The position numbers were made by a program, and so were the translations under genes. Below are positions 47,065-57,170 of a DNA stretch of 64,000 nt, piece after piece. The notes below the pieces were generated by a model. It did not search any database. It was given only the letters and a program-made list of their open reading frames with translations, and had not been told where the DNA came from. The DNA is from Herbiconiux daphne. Lineage in GTDB: Bacteria; Actinomycetota; Actinomycetes; Actinomycetales; Microbacteriaceae. Where the stretch lies: NCBI RefSeq assembly GCF_024979295.1, contig NZ_JANLCJ010000003.1, forward strand, positions 124,001 through 188,000. The letters run 5' to 3'. The number at the start of each line of letters is the position of its first letter. The stretch's first letter is position 1.

Positions 47065-48263
47065 GTTCTGGGGCTCCTTGGTTCGTCGGCGGCCGCGTCG
47101 AGCGGGTCGTCGCCGGCTTTCACTTGCGCTTCGAGGGTACCCGCATCGGCTGACTGCGCCTCGATCTCGCGGCGCTTGGCCCGGCTGAGCGGCGACAGCG
47201 TCACGGCCGTGCAGACCACGAGCCCCACCCCGAGGAACACGAACGCCAGCCAGTAGGGCTGCAGCACGAAGAAGAGCAGGCAGCCCACCGAGATGACGGC
47301 CGTCCAGGCGTAGAAGATCAGCACCGCCTGGAGGTGGGTGTGCCCCATGTCGAGCAGCCGGTGGTGCAGGTGCTTGCGGTCGGCGCTGAACGGGCTCTTG
47401 CCGGCCCGCAGCCGCCGGATGATGGCGAGACCGAAGTCGAGCAGCGGGATGATCAGAATCGCGAACGGCAGCAGGATCGGGATGAACGCGGGGAACAGCT
47501 GCGACCGGCCGAGCTGCGCGGGGTCGACCTGCCCGGTCACCGCGATCGCGCTGGTGGCCATGAGTAGGCCCACCAGCAACGCGCCGGCATCGCCCATGAA
47601 CAGTTTCGCCGGATGGAAGTTCAGCGGCAGGAAGCCGGCGCAGGCGCCGATGAGCACCGCCGTGATGAGGGAGGCGAGGTTGAAGTAGTCGGTGGGCGAG
47701 GTGTCTTGCACCAGCAGGTAGCTGTAGATGAAGAACACGCCGTTGGCGATCAGCGCGACGCCGGCCACCAGACCGTCGAGCCCGTCGATGAAGTTGATCG
47801 CGTTCATCACCAGCACCACCGTCAGGATGGTGATGACGAGCGACATGTTGCTCGAACCGATCGTGAGCCCGCCGATGGGCAGCGACACGATCTGCACGCC
47901 CTGCCAGGCGAGCAGGCCCGCGGCGATGATCTGACCGGCCAGCTTCGTGAGCCAGTCGAGATCCCAGATGTCGTCGGCCACGCCGATGAGCACGATGATG
48001 AGCGCCGCGCCGAGGATGGCCCAGACCTTGCCGGGCTCGGCGAACACGAGCCGGAACCAGCTGATCTGCGACGCCACCGTGATGGCGATCACGACGCCGA
48101 AGAACATCGCGATGCCGCCGAGCCGGGGCGTCGGGCGGGTGTGCACGTCGCGGGCACGGATCTTGGGATAGAGCCGGTAGCGGTGACTGAGCTTGTAGAT
48201 CACCCAGGTGAGGCCGAAGGTGACCACGGCCGAGATGAGTGCGACGAGAAGATAGAACCGCAT
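47061..48263 (-). CDS. MraY/WecA-family glycosyl-1-phosphate transferase
   Basis: A 400-residue polytopic enzyme with about eleven helices. Family motifs are VADDIWDLDWLTKLAGQ, NAINFIDGLDGLVAGVA with the catalytic Asp residues, FMGDAGALLVG and HLHHRLLDMGH. It transfers a sugar phosphate (probably GlcNAc-1-P) from UDP-sugar to decaprenyl/undecaprenyl phosphate, starting cell-wall glycopolymer synthesis. MraY itself is unlikely because the HHR-type C-terminal motif is the WecA/TagO form. It lies between tsaC and the ATP operon, as in mycobacteria. Confidence 0.9.
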   Translation of the reverse strand: MRFYLLVALISAVVTFGLTWVIYKLSHRYRLYPKIRARDVHTRPTPRLGGIAMFFGVVIAITVASQISWFRLVFAEPGKVWAILGAALIIVLIGVADDIWDLDWLTKLAGQIIAAGLLAWQGVQIVSLPIGGLTIGSSNMSLVITILTVVLVMNAINFIDGLDGLVAGVALIANGVFFIYSYLLVQDTSPTDYFNLASLITAVLIGACAGFLPLNFHPAKLFMGDAGALLVGLLMATSAIAVTGQVDPAQLGRSQLFPAFIPILLPFAILIIPLLDFGLAIIRRLRAGKSPFSADRKHLHHRLLDMGHTHLQAVLIFYAWTAVISVGCLLFFVLQPYWLAFVFLGVGLVVCTAVTLSPLSRAKRREIEAQSADAGTLEAQVKAGDDPLDAAADEPRSPRT

Positions 48264-48266
48264 GCG

Positions 48267-48929
48267 TCAGGCGGTGTTCTCGGTCTGCAGCAGGTCGCCG
48301 ACGACGCTCCGGATGCGCTCGGCCGACACGGCTCCGAGACGCACGACGGCGAGACGGCCGTCACCGGCGGTGGCGTCGAGGATGGTGGAGGCGACGGCAT
48401 CCGCTCGCTCTCCCCCGTCGAGGTAGACCTCGACGCTGTCGCCGAGCATGGCGCGCGCGGCAGAGGCCGTAGCGGCCGCGGGCTGACCGGTGAGGTTGGC
48501 GCTCGACACCGCGAGCGGGCCGGTCTCGGCCAGCAGTTCGAGGGCGATCGGGTCGTCGGGCATGCGCAGGGCCACGGTGCCGCCGGTGTCGCCGAGATCC
48601 CACACCAGCGAGGGGGTGGCGCGCAGGATGATGGTGAGCCCGCCGGGCCAGAACTCGGCCACCAGCCGCCGCACGGAGTCGGGGATGTCGGTGGCCAGGG
48701 CGTCGAGCGCCGGCAGCCCCGGGATCAGCACCGGCGGCGGCGACTGGCGCGTGCGCCCCTTGGCGTCGAGCAGTCGCTGCACGGCACGCGGGTTGAAGGC
48801 GTCTGCGGCGATGCCGTAGACGGTGTCGGTCGGCAGCACGACGAGTTCGCCCTTGCCGAGCGCTGCCCGCGCGAGCCGCATTCCGGTGAGAAGCTCCGTC
48901 GGCGCAGAGCAGTCGTAAGTGGCAGCCAT
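48267..48929 (-). CDS. tsaC: L-threonylcarbamoyladenylate synthase (Sua5/YrdC)
   Basis: A 220-residue enzyme making threonylcarbamoyl-AMP for the t6A37 modification of tRNA. It has the family pattern VVLPTDTVYGIAADAF, FWPGGLTIIL, LRMPDDPIALELL and SSANLTGQPAA. The ATG at 48929 is preferred over one four codons upstream. A TATCAT hexamer covers the upstream ATG, so the transcript would begin about 4 nt before 48929. It is followed by the WecA-like gene after 3 nt. Confidence 0.92.
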   Translation of the reverse strand: MAATYDCSAPTELLTGMRLARAALGKGELVVLPTDTVYGIAADAFNPRAVQRLLDAKGRTRQSPPPVLIPGLPALDALATDIPDSVRRLVAEFWPGGLTIILRATPSLVWDLGDTGGTVALRMPDDPIALELLAETGPLAVSSANLTGQPAAATASAARAMLGDSVEVYLDGGERADAVASTILDATAGDGRLAVVRLGAVSAERIRSVVGDLLQTENTA

Positions 48930-48963
48930 CTCGTCCCCCATGATAGCGGGACCGGAGCCCGGC

Positions 48964-49152
48964 CTATCGGTTGACGCGGCCTCGGCCGAAGATCAGCCAC
49001 AGGATCGAGCCGAGCAGCGACAGGAAGAACGCCACCAGCAGCCAGACGAACTTGCCCAGGGCGCCGTGGTTGGGGTTCCGCAGGATCGACACCGCGGTGA
49101 GGATGAAGACGATGAGGCCCACGATGCCGAAGGTGATGGTGATCGGATCCAA
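48964..49152 (-). CDS. small membrane protein with PLDc_N-type domain
   Basis: A 62-residue protein with two hydrophobic helices and the middle motif VSILRNPNHGALGKFVWLL. This is the membrane anchor module found at the N-terminus of cardiolipin synthases (PLDc_N) but stands alone here. The TTG at 49152 has GAGGAGG six bases upstream; the GTG at 49179 (71 residues) has a TAGGCT hexamer nine bases before it and is a fair alternative. Function unknown. Confidence 0.75.
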   Translation of the reverse strand: MDPITITFGIVGLIVFILTAVSILRNPNHGALGKFVWLLVAFFLSLLGSILWLIFGRGRVNR

Positions 49153-49198
49153 GAGTGCCTCCTCGAGCGGCCGGGTCACCGCGTGAGAAGCCTATCGG

Positions 49199-50089
49199 TC
49201 AGCGGAGTGCGGTGGTCGCCCGATCGCGACCGGTGAGGTCGCGCTGGGTCGAGACCGCGCGCCAGCCGTCGGCGGCGAGCAAGGCGCGCAGGTCGGCGCC
49301 CTGCAGGTCGCCGTGCTCGATCACGAGGCTGCCGCCCGGGCGCAGCAGGCGCCGGGCGGTCGAGGAGACCTGGCGCACCACGTCGAGGCCGTCGACGCCG
49401 CCGTAGAGGGCGTGCTCGGGGTCGTGCAGGCGCACCTCGGGGTCGCGCGGGATGGCGCCGAGGGGGATGTAGGGCGGGTTCGACACGACCACGTCGACCG
49501 AGCCGTCGAGCTCGGGCAGTGCGTCGGCGAGATCGATGAACACCAGCCGGGCGTTGTCGGCGCCGGTTGCACGGAGGTTCTGCTTGGCCCACACGAACGC
49601 GGCGGTGGAGTTCTCGACCGCCACCACGTCGGCGTGCGGCACCTCCGTCGCCAGCGACAGGGCGATCGCGCCGCTGCCGGTGCCGAGGTCGATCGCGAGC
49701 GGGCGCGCATCCGGAGCCGGCACGACCGCGCGCAACGCGTCGACCGCGAGGCCCGCGACGAATTCGGTCTCGGGCCGGGGCACGAACACGCCCGGGCCGA
49801 CGGCGAGCTCGAGCGAGCGGAACCAGGCCACACCCGTGATGTGCTGCAACGGCTCGCGTGCGGCGCGGCGCTCGACCGCCTCGATGATCGACACGGCCTC
49901 GTCGACGCCGATCGGCGCATCCGTCACCGTCAGCGACTGCACGCGGCCGCGTGAGGCGCCCAGCACGTGACCGATCAGCAGCTCGGCGTCGACCTGGGGG
50001 TCGAGGATGCCGGCCGCGGCGAGGATGGCGACCGAGCGGTCGAAGAGCGCTCGCACGGTCACCGGCTGATCGATCACCGACAGGCTCAC
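49199..50089 (-). CDS. prmC: peptide chain release factor N5-glutamine methyltransferase
   Basis: A 296-residue SAM-dependent enzyme methylating the Gln of the release factor GGQ motif. It has the SAM-binding [15 protein letters not shown], the substrate motif [11 protein letters not shown], and an N-terminal helical domain with [10 protein letters not shown] and [14 protein letters not shown]. The GTG start overlaps the prfA stop (GTGA), linking the enzyme to its substrate gene. Confidence 0.94.
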   Translation of the reverse strand: MSLSVIDQPVTVRALFDRSVAILAAAGILDPQVDAELLIGHVLGASRGRVQSLTVTDAPIGVDEAVSIIEAVERRAAREPLQHITGVAWFRSLELAVGPGVFVPRPETEFVAGLAVDALRAVVPAPDARPLAIDLGTGSGAIALSLATEVPHADVVAVENSTAAFVWAKQNLRATGADNARLVFIDLADALPELDGSVDVVVSNPPYIPLGAIPRDPEVRLHDPEHALYGGVDGLDVVRQVSSTARRLLRPGGSLVIEHGDLQGADLRALLAADGWRAVSTQRDLTGRDRATTALR

Positions 50090-51165
50090 GAGTCGGTGCC
50101 CACCGCGGCGAGCCGGCTCTCCTCGTCGGCCGTGATGGCCGACTGGATGATCGGCTCGAGCGCGCCGTCCATCACCTGGTCGAGGTTGTAGGCCTTGTAG
50201 CCCGTGCGGTGATCGGCGATGCGGTTCTCGGGGAAGTTGTAGGTGCGGATGCGCTCGGAGCGGTCGACCGTACGGATCTGGCTCTTACGAGCCGCGGATG
50301 CCTCGGCGTCGAGCTCCTCCTGCTGCTTCGCGAGGATGCGGGCGCGCAGCACGCGCATGCCGGCCTCGCGGTTCTGCAGCTGGCTCTTCTCGTTCTGCAT
50401 CGACACCACGATGCCCGTGGGCAGGTGCGTGATGCGCACCGCGGAGTCGGTGGTGTTCACCGACTGGCCGCCGGGACCCGACGAACGGAAGACGTCGATC
50501 TTGAGGTCGTTGGGGTTGATCTCGACCTCTTCGGGCTCGTCGACCTCGGGAAAGACGAGCACACCGGCGGCGGAGGTGTGGATGCGCCCCTGCGACTCGG
50601 TGGCGGGCACGCGCTGCACGCGGTGCACGCCGCCCTCGTATTTCAGGTGCGCCCAGACACCCTGCGCCGGGTCGGTGGAGTTGCCCTTGACGGCGATCTG
50701 CACGTCTTTGTAGCCGCCCAGATCGCTCTCGGTGCGTTCGAGGAGCTCGGTCTTCCAGCCCTTCGACTCGGCGTAGTGCAGGTACATGCGCAACAGGTCG
50801 GCAGCGAAGAGCATGCTCTCGGCACCGCCCTCTCCGGCCTTGATCTCCATGATCACGTCGCGGGCGTCATCCGGGTCGCGCGGAATCAGCAGCCGGCGCA
50901 GCTTCTCTTCGGCCTCGGCCAGGCTCTGCTCGAGCGCCGGAACCTCCGCGGCGAACGACTCGTCGTCTTTCGCCAGCTCGCGGGCGGCTTCGAGGTCTTC
51001 GACGCCTTGCGTCCACGCGGCGTAGGCGCCCACGATGCGGCTCAACTCGGCATAACGCCGGTTGACCCGCTTCGAGCGCGCCGGATCACTGTGCAGCGCC
51101 GGATCGGACAGCTGCTGCTGCAGGTCGTCGTGTTCGACCAGCAGCGCAGCGACGGATTCGAACAT
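50086..51165 (-). CDS. prfA: peptide chain release factor 1
   Basis: A 359-residue RF-1 reading UAA and UAG. The GGQ motif is in [16 protein letters not shown] (GGQ about 232-234). The RF1-type codon-recognition segment is [17 protein letters not shown]. The ATG overlaps the rho stop by one base (TGATG). The 3' end overlaps prmC. Confidence 0.96.
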   Translation of the reverse strand: MFESVAALLVEHDDLQQQLSDPALHSDPARSKRVNRRYAELSRIVGAYAAWTQGVEDLEAARELAKDDESFAAEVPALEQSLAEAEEKLRRLLIPRDPDDARDVIMEIKAGEGGAESMLFAADLLRMYLHYAESKGWKTELLERTESDLGGYKDVQIAVKGNSTDPAQGVWAHLKYEGGVHRVQRVPATESQGRIHTSAAGVLVFPEVDEPEEVEINPNDLKIDVFRSSGPGGQSVNTTDSAVRITHLPTGIVVSMQNEKSQLQNREAGMRVLRARILAKQQEELDAEASAARKSQIRTVDRSERIRTYNFPENRIADHRTGYKAYNLDQVMDGALEPIIQSAITADEESRLAAVGTDS

Positions 51166-53585
51166 CAGTCGGCCTTGTGACCGTTGTGGCCGTTCTGTGC
51201 GGGCGTCGGCATCGACTTCTGCACCTGCATCAGGAACTCGACGTTCGACGAGGTCTCCTTCAGCCGGCCGAGAACGATCTCGAGCGCCTGCTGCTGGTCG
51301 ACGCCGGCGAGGGCGCGGCGCAGCTTCCAGGTGATCTTGGTCTCGTCGGCGCCCATCAGCAGCTCTTCGCGACGGGTCGACGACGCGTTGACGTCGACGG
51401 CCGGGAAGATGCGCTTGTCGGCGAGCTGACGCGAGAGGCGGAGCTCGGAGTTGCCGGTGCCCTTGAACTCCTCGAAGATCACCTCGTCCATCTTCGAGCC
51501 GGTCTCGACCAGAGCGGTCGCGAGAATGGTGAGCGAGCCGCCGTTCTCGATGTTGCGCGCGGCTCCGAAGAAGCGCTTCGGCGGGTAGAGCGCCGAAGCG
51601 TCGACACCGCCCGAGAGGATGCGACCGGATGCCGGCGACGCCAGGTTGTAGGCGCGGCCGAGGCGGGTGATCGAGTCGAGCAGCACGACCACGTCGTGGC
51701 CGAGTTCCACCAGGCGCTTGGCGCGCTCGATGGCGAGCTCGGCGACCGTGGTGTGGTCTTCGGCCGGGCGGTCGAAGGTCGAGGCGATGACCTCGCCCTT
51801 GACGGTGCGCTGCATGTCGGTGACCTCTTCGGGCCGCTCGTCGACCAGCACGACCATGAGGTGCACCTCGGGGTTGTTGGTCGAGATCGCGTTGGCGATC
51901 TGCTGCAGCACGATGGTCTTGCCGGCCTTGGGCGGCGCGACGATGAGGCCGCGCTGGCCCTTGCCGATCGGCGCGACCAGATCGATGATGCGCTGGGTCA
52001 GCTTGCCGGGCTCGGTCTCGAGGCGCAGTCGCTCCTGCGGGTAGAGCGGGGTGAGCTTGCCGAACTCGACGCGGTTCTGCGCCTCTTCGACCGGCAGGCC
52101 GTTGATCGACTCGATGCGCACGATCGCGTTGTACTTCTGGCGGCCGTTCGAGTCGCCCTCGCGGGGCTGGCGGATCGAGCCGACGACGGCGTCGCCCTTG
52201 CGCAGGTTGTACTTCTTGACCTGGCCGAGCGAGACGTAGACGTCGCTGTTGCCGGGCAGGTAGCCGCTCGTGCGCACGAAGGCGTAGTTGTCGAGGATGT
52301 CGAGGATGCCGGCGACGGGGATGAGCACGTCGTCTTCGCTGATCTCGGGCTCGAGCTCGTCGCCACCGGTCTGGCCGCGGCGCTTGCGGTCGCGGTAGCG
52401 GTTGCGCGCACCCCGCTCGCTGCGGTCGCCGTCGGGACCGTTGCGGTCGGCGTCGCGCTGGTTCTGCTCGGCCTGGTCGGCCTGCTTGGCCGCTTCGCGG
52501 TTGCCCTGGCTGGCCTGGCTGGCGCGCTCGCCGCCCTGGCCGCGCTCGGGCTGGTTGCCCCGCTCGCCCTGGTTGCGGTCGTTCTGGTTGCGGTCGCCCT
52601 GGTTGCGGTCGCCCTGGTTGCGGTCGCCCTGGTTGCGGTCGTTCTGGTTGCGGTCGTTCTGGCCGCGATCCTGAGCGGAGCCGCCCTGGCCGCGGTCTTG
52701 GTTACCGCGCTCGTTCTGGTTCTGTGCGCCCTGGTTGCGGTCGCCCTGGTTGGCGGCACCGCCCTGGGTGGCGTTCTGGCCGCCGTCGGCGTTCTGGCCG
52801 TTGTTGTTGCGGTTGCGGCGGTTGCGGCTGCGGCCGCTGCGGCCCGAGGTCGGCTCGCCCTGCTCGCCCTGGCCGTCGTCGCCCTGCTCGAGCACGTCGG
52901 GGGTGTCGGCGGTGTCGAGGTCGGCGCCGCCGTGTGCGGTGGCATCGGCGGCGACAGCGCCCTGTGCAGCGGCGTCAGCGGCATCGGTGCCGGAGGTGAT
53001 GTCGCCGGCGACGGCAGGAGCGTCGGCGGGGATGAGCTGCTCGGCGTCGGCGCTGTTGACGTGCGAGCCGGCCGAGACTCGGGCGGTGCTCTGGCCGGCG
53101 GAGCGGCCGTTCGAGCGCTCGATGGCGTAGCCGCCGTCGACCGAGGTCACGCGACGCGAGCCGCGGCGCTTGGGCGACACGGGGCCCTCGGGCAGATCGA
53201 TGACGATCGGCTCCTTGGGCTGCGACGAGGTGACGGGAGCGGCACGCAGCAGCTCGTCGGGAACGATGGGGCCGTCGACCGCGGGCGCGGCAGGTGCTTC
53301 GGCAGCGGGGGCGTCGGCCGCGGGAGTGGCCTCGGCGGCGGCATCCGTCGGCGTCGCGAAGTCGAGCGTCGGGGCCTGGTCGTTCGGGGCCTGGTCGGCA
53401 GGGATCGCGTCGGCGGGGATCGCCTCGGCGGGAGCGGCGGTGCCCTCCTGAACGCGGCGGATGGCCTCGATCAGGTCGCCCTTGCGGAGCTTCGAGGCAC
53501 CGGCCATGCCGAGCCCGGCGGCGATCGCCTGCAGCTCGGAGACCTTCAAGGTCGAGAGATCGGATTGGATGTTGACGTCAGTCAC
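51165..53585 (-). CDS. rho: transcription termination factor Rho
   Basis: An 806-residue Rho, nearly twice E. coli length. An N-terminal helical domain ([17 protein letters not shown]) is followed by an Ala/Pro-acidic region (about 50-235). An Asn/Gln/Arg/Asp/Gly-rich region (about 238-405) contains [10 protein letters not shown] five-residue repeats. The RNA-binding domain comes next ([19 protein letters not shown]), then the motor domain with Walker A PPKAGKT (about 551-557) and the Q/R-loop region SGGVDASAL. The GTG at 53585 starts [10 protein letters not shown]. Such inserts occur in actinobacterial Rho and strengthen RNA binding. A stem-loop with four Ts precedes the gene. Confidence 0.96.
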   Translation of the reverse strand: MTDVNIQSDLSTLKVSELQAIAAGLGMAGASKLRKGDLIEAIRRVQEGTAAPAEAIPADAIPADQAPNDQAPTLDFATPTDAAAEATPAADAPAAEAPAAPAVDGPIVPDELLRAAPVTSSQPKEPIVIDLPEGPVSPKRRGSRRVTSVDGGYAIERSNGRSAGQSTARVSAGSHVNSADAEQLIPADAPAVAGDITSGTDAADAAAQGAVAADATAHGGADLDTADTPDVLEQGDDGQGEQGEPTSGRSGRSRNRRNRNNNGQNADGGQNATQGGAANQGDRNQGAQNQNERGNQDRGQGGSAQDRGQNDRNQNDRNQGDRNQGDRNQGDRNQNDRNQGERGNQPERGQGGERASQASQGNREAAKQADQAEQNQRDADRNGPDGDRSERGARNRYRDRKRRGQTGGDELEPEISEDDVLIPVAGILDILDNYAFVRTSGYLPGNSDVYVSLGQVKKYNLRKGDAVVGSIRQPREGDSNGRQKYNAIVRIESINGLPVEEAQNRVEFGKLTPLYPQERLRLETEPGKLTQRIIDLVAPIGKGQRGLIVAPPKAGKTIVLQQIANAISTNNPEVHLMVVLVDERPEEVTDMQRTVKGEVIASTFDRPAEDHTTVAELAIERAKRLVELGHDVVVLLDSITRLGRAYNLASPASGRILSGGVDASALYPPKRFFGAARNIENGGSLTILATALVETGSKMDEVIFEEFKGTGNSELRLSRQLADKRIFPAVDVNASSTRREELLMGADETKITWKLRRALAGVDQQQALEIVLGRLKETSSNVEFLMQVQKSMPTPAQNGHNGHKAD
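52561..52665. repeat. 15-bp tandem repeats inside rho
   Basis: About seven consecutive 15-bp units built on CTGGTTGCGGTCGYY (plus strand) encode NQGDR or NQNDR. Perfect neighbouring copies make slippage and length variation between strains likely. The coding frame is kept. Confidence 0.7.
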
Positions 53586-53621
53586 GGAGATTGTGTCCTT
53601 CCCCTGTCGGCTACGAAAAGC

Positions 53622-53639
53622 CAGGCAGAGAACTGCCTG
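53622..53639 (-). terminator. intrinsic terminator or attenuator between thrB and rho
   Basis: CAGGCAG, loop AGAA, CTGCCTG. On the minus strand the stem is followed by GCTTTTCG. It lies 113 nt after the thrB stop and 36 nt before the rho GTG. It could end the lysA-hom-thrC-thrB transcript or attenuate rho. Confidence 0.6.
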
Positions 53640-53752
53640 CGGGCTGGTACGCACACGGGGAGCGACGCGGTGGTCGCGGCCGGATGAGTCTGCACGCGGC
53701 AGGAATGAGTTGGAAGAAATGCGGCCGGGACGGGATTCAGAGCAACTGAGGG

Positions 53753-54697
53753 CTACTTGACTTCGTCCGGGTGCAGCACCACTGTAGCACCTTTGAAGTC
53801 CACGGCCAGAACGAGCGACTGCCAGGGTGTCGCGGCGCTCGCGGCCACCAGCTCGGCCGCCGCCAGCCGTTGCCCGGGGTCGCTGCAGAGCACCAGGATG
53901 CTGGGGCCGGCGCCCGACACGACGGCCGGGAACCCCTCGGCCCGCAGGGCCTGGATGAGCCGGTCGGTCTCGGGCATGGCGCTCGCGCGGTAGCTCTGGT
54001 GCAGCTTGTCCTCGGTGGCCGCCAGCAGCAGCTCGGGGCTCTGGATGAGGGCCGCGATCAGCAGCGTCGACCGCGACACGTTGAAGATGGCGTCGGCATG
54101 CGGCACCGACTCGGGCTGCAGGCTGCGCGCGAGAGCCGTCGACATGGTCTCCTGCGGCACCAGCACGAGCGGCGACACCCCGCGGTGCACGATCAGTTTC
54201 TTGAACTGCGGCCCCTCGGGGGTGACCCAGGCGATGGTGAGCCCGCCGAAGAGCGCGGGCGCCACGTTGTCGGGGTGGCCCTCGAGCTCGGTGGCCCGGG
54301 CGAGCAGGCCGAGCGAGTCGATCTCGACGACGCCCTCGAGCAACCCCTTCGCGGCCATGATGCCCGACACGATGGCGGCGCCGGATGACCCGAGCCCGCG
54401 TCCGTGCGGGATCACGTTGTTCGCCACCAGGTGGAGACCCGGCAGCGGCTGGTCGTAGGCCGCGAAGGTGTGGGCGATGGCGCGCACGACGAGGTTCGAC
54501 TCATCCGTCGGCACCTCGCCCTCGCCCACGCCGTGCACCTCGACGAAGGCGCCCGGCTCGTCGCGCACCGACACGGTGAGCTCGTCGTAGAGGGCGAGCG
54601 CGAGACCGAGGGTGTCGAAACCGGGGCCGAGGTTGGCCGTGGTCGCGGGAACGCGCACGGTCACCGTGCGGCCGGAGAGCGCCGGGCCCACGGTCAC
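53753..54697 (-). CDS. thrB: homoserine kinase
   Basis: A 314-residue GHMP kinase phosphorylating homoserine for threonine synthesis. The N-terminal [20 protein letters not shown], the ATP-binding loop [16 protein letters not shown] and the C-terminal [11 protein letters not shown] are the three GHMP motifs. The GTG at 54697 overlaps the thrC stop (GTGA). It is the last gene of the lysA-hom-thrC-thrB series. Confidence 0.95.
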   Translation of the reverse strand: MTVGPALSGRTVTVRVPATTANLGPGFDTLGLALALYDELTVSVRDEPGAFVEVHGVGEGEVPTDESNLVVRAIAHTFAAYDQPLPGLHLVANNVIPHGRGLGSSGAAIVSGIMAAKGLLEGVVEIDSLGLLARATELEGHPDNVAPALFGGLTIAWVTPEGPQFKKLIVHRGVSPLVLVPQETMSTALARSLQPESVPHADAIFNVSRSTLLIAALIQSPELLLAATEDKLHQSYRASAMPETDRLIQALRAEGFPAVVSGAGPSILVLCSDPGQRLAAAELVAASAATPWQSLVLAVDFKGATVVLHPDEVK

Positions 54698-55800
54698 GAG
54701 GCTTCTTTCGAGAGGCCGAGCACGCCGGCGATCTCGGCCGCGTCGACCGGAACCACGGTGGGTGTGACATCCGAGCCGTCGGCGGTGCGGAGCGCCCACT
54801 GGGGGTCTTTCAGGCCATGCCCGGTGACGGTGAGCACGACGGTCGAGCCGGCCGGGATCGCGCCCGCCTCGGCCCGCTCGAGCAGGCCGGCGACGCTGAT
54901 CGCCGAGGCCGGCTCGACGAAGATGCCCACCTCGGCCGAGAGGATGCGGTAGGCCGCGAGGATGTGGTCGTCGTCGATGGCGCCGAAGTAGCCGTCGGTC
55001 GCGTCGCGCGCCGCGAGGGCGAGCTCCCACGAGGCGGGGTTGCCGATGCGGATGGCGCTCGCGATGGTCTCGGGGTTGGTCACGGGGTGACCGAGCACGA
55101 TCGGCGCGCTGCCGGCCGCCTGGAAGCCGAACATGCGGGGCAGCTTGGTGGTGACGCCGCGCTCGAGCTCCTCGGTGTAGCCGCGGGTGTAGGCGGTGTA
55201 GTTGCCGGCGTTGCCGACCGGCACGATGTGGAAGTCGGGGGCGTCCTGCAGCACCTCGACCACCTCGAAGGCGGCGGTCTTCTGGCCCTCGATGCGGTCG
55301 GGGTTCACCGAGTTCACGAGGTGCACGGGGTAGTTCGCCGAGAGGTCGCGGGCGAGGTCGAGGCAGTCGTCGAAGTTGCCCTGCACCTGGATCAGCTGCG
55401 CGTTGTGGGCGATCGCCTGGCTCAGCTTGCCGAGCGCGATCTTGCCCTCGGGCACGAGCACGGCCGCGGTGATGCCCGCGTGGGCCGCATACGCGGCCGC
55501 CGAGGCGGAGGTGTTGCCGGTCGAGGCGCAGATGACGGCTTCGGCGCCGTGCTCGACGGCCTTCGAGATGGCCATCGTCATGCCGCGGTCTTTGAACGAG
55601 CCGGTGGGGTTCATGCCCTCGTACTTGACGTAGACCGTCGCGCCGGTGCGAGCGGAGAGCGCCGGGGCCGGGATGAGCGGCGTGCCGCCCTCACCGAGCG
55701 TCACCACGGGGGTGGCGTCGCTGATGTCGAGGCGGTCGGCGTATTCGCGCAGAACGCCTCTCCACTGGCGGGAGGGGATGCGATCGGTGGTGTCGGCCAC
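54694..55800 (-). CDS. thrC: threonine synthase
   Basis: A 368-residue PLP enzyme turning O-phosphohomoserine into threonine. The PLP lysine is in [14 protein letters not shown] and the phosphate-binding loops are [14 protein letters not shown] and [12 protein letters not shown]. The GTG at 55800 shares one base with the hom stop. It belongs to the short class II-type threonine synthases common in actinobacteria. Confidence 0.95.
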   Translation of the reverse strand: MADTTDRIPSRQWRGVLREYADRLDISDATPVVTLGEGGTPLIPAPALSARTGATVYVKYEGMNPTGSFKDRGMTMAISKAVEHGAEAVICASTGNTSASAAAYAAHAGITAAVLVPEGKIALGKLSQAIAHNAQLIQVQGNFDDCLDLARDLSANYPVHLVNSVNPDRIEGQKTAAFEVVEVLQDAPDFHIVPVGNAGNYTAYTRGYTEELERGVTTKLPRMFGFQAAGSAPIVLGHPVTNPETIASAIRIGNPASWELALAARDATDGYFGAIDDDHILAAYRILSAEVGIFVEPASAISVAGLLERAEAGAIPAGSTVVLTVTGHGLKDPQWALRTADGSDVTPTVVPVDAAEIAGVLGLSKEAS

Positions 55801-57170
55801 TAGGGCGTGTCTCCTTCAACTCGTAGGACTGCTTCGACACGAACGACGGCATCGTTCGACGAGACAGCCGCCACCGTGGCCGCGAGGGCGGCTTCGGGGG
55901 CTTCGTGCGTGACAATCACAAGGGTAGCGGTGAGCTGAACGATCGATGACCGGTCGTCGCCGTGCTGCGCGGCGCCCGCCGTCAGGCCGGGCACCGCCGA
56001 GGCGACGGTCTGCTGCACGGCCTCGACCGAGACGCCGTGCTCGCTGAACAGACCGGCCACCTGGGCGAGCACGCCCGGCTTGTCGGTGACGGTGAGGGTG
56101 ATCTGGTAGCGCGTGGTGACCGATCCGATCGAGAGCACCGGCAGGTTCGCGTGCGTCGACTCCCCCACGCCCGGGCCGCCGGCCACGTGCCGCCGGGCGG
56201 CCGACACCAGATCGCCGAGCACGGCCGACGCCGTCTCGAGCCCGCCCGCGCCCGCGCCGTAGAACATCAGGTCGCCCGCCGCCTCGGCCTGCACGAACAC
56301 GGCGTTCTTCGCTCCGTGCACGGCGGCGAGCGGATGCAGCCGGCTGATCAGCGCCGGATGCACGCGCACCACGACCCCCTCCACGCCGGTGGCGGGATCG
56401 GTGAGGCGCTCGCAGATCGCGAGCAGCTTCACCACGTAGCCGGTGCGCTGGGCGGCCTCGACCTGCGCGGCCGTGATGCCGGTGATGCCCTCGCGGTGCA
56501 CGGCCTCGACCGGAACGGCGGTATGGAAGGCGAGACTGGCGAGGATGGCGGCCTTCTGCGCGGCGTCGTAGCCCTCGATGTCGGCCGTCGGGTCGGCCTC
56601 GGCGTAGCCGAGCGCCGTCGCGGTGGCGAGCGCGGCCTCGAGGGTGTCGCCCTCGGTGTCCATGCGGTCGAGGATGAAGTTCGTGGTGCCGTTGACGATG
56701 CCCATCACGCGCCGCACGCGATCGCCGGCGAGGCTGTCGCGCAGCGGCCGGATGATCGGGATGGCGCCGCCGGCCGCGGCCTCGTAGTAGAGCTGCGCGC
56801 CCACCTGCTCGGCGGCGTCGAACAGCTCGGGCCCGTGGGTCGCGAGCAGTGCCTTGTTGCCCGTGACGACGTCGGCGCCGGAGTTGATGGCGAGCAGGAT
56901 GTACTCGCGGGCCGGCTCGATGCCGCCCATCAGCTCGATCACCACGTCGGCCGACTGGATGAGCGTGCGGGCATCCGTCGTGAACAGGTGCTTCGGCAGA
57001 TCGGCGTCGCGGGGCGCGTCGACGTCGCGCACGGCGATGCCGATGAGCTCGAGGCCGGCGCCCACCCGCGAGGCGAGCTCGTCGCCCTGCTCGAGCAGCA
57101 GCCGGGCCACCTGGGAGCCGACCGAGCCCGCGCCGAGCAAGGCGATGCGGAGGTTGCGGTATTCGATCAT
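55800..57170 (-). CDS. hom: homoserine dehydrogenase
   Basis: A 456-residue enzyme reducing aspartate semialdehyde to homoserine. The Rossmann motif is [15 protein letters not shown], the catalytic domain has [19 protein letters not shown] and the signature [20 protein letters not shown]-terminal ACT domain (about 355-445, [21 protein letters not shown]; split as [13 protein letters not shown] and [10 protein letters not shown]) suggests threonine feedback control. The ATG overlaps the lysA stop (ATGA). Confidence 0.95.
   Translation of the reverse strand: MIEYRNLRIALLGAGSVGSQVARLLLEQGDELASRVGAGLELIGIAVRDVDAPRDADLPKHLFTTDARTLIQSADVVIELMGGIEPAREYILLAINSGADVVTGNKALLATHGPELFDAAEQVGAQLYYEAAAGGAIPIIRPLRDSLAGDRVRRVMGIVNGTTNFILDRMDTEGDTLEAALATATALGYAEADPTADIEGYDAAQKAAILASLAFHTAVPVEAVHREGITGITAAQVEAAQRTGYVVKLLAICERLTDPATGVEGVVVRVHPALISRLHPLAAVHGAKNAVFVQAEAAGDLMFYGAGAGGLETASAVLGDLVSAARRHVAGGPGVGESTHANLPVLSIGSVTTRYQITLTVTDKPGVLAQVAGLFSEHGVSVEAVQQTVASAVPGLTAGAAQHGDDRSSIVQLTATLVIVTHEAPEAALAATVAAVSSNDAVVRVEAVLRVEGDTP

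Noticed and set aside
51177..53687. 836-codon plus-strand frame opposite rho
   Set aside because: It mirrors rho exactly, and its Ala/Leu/Val repeats are the antisense of the NQGDR repeats. It has no start signals.
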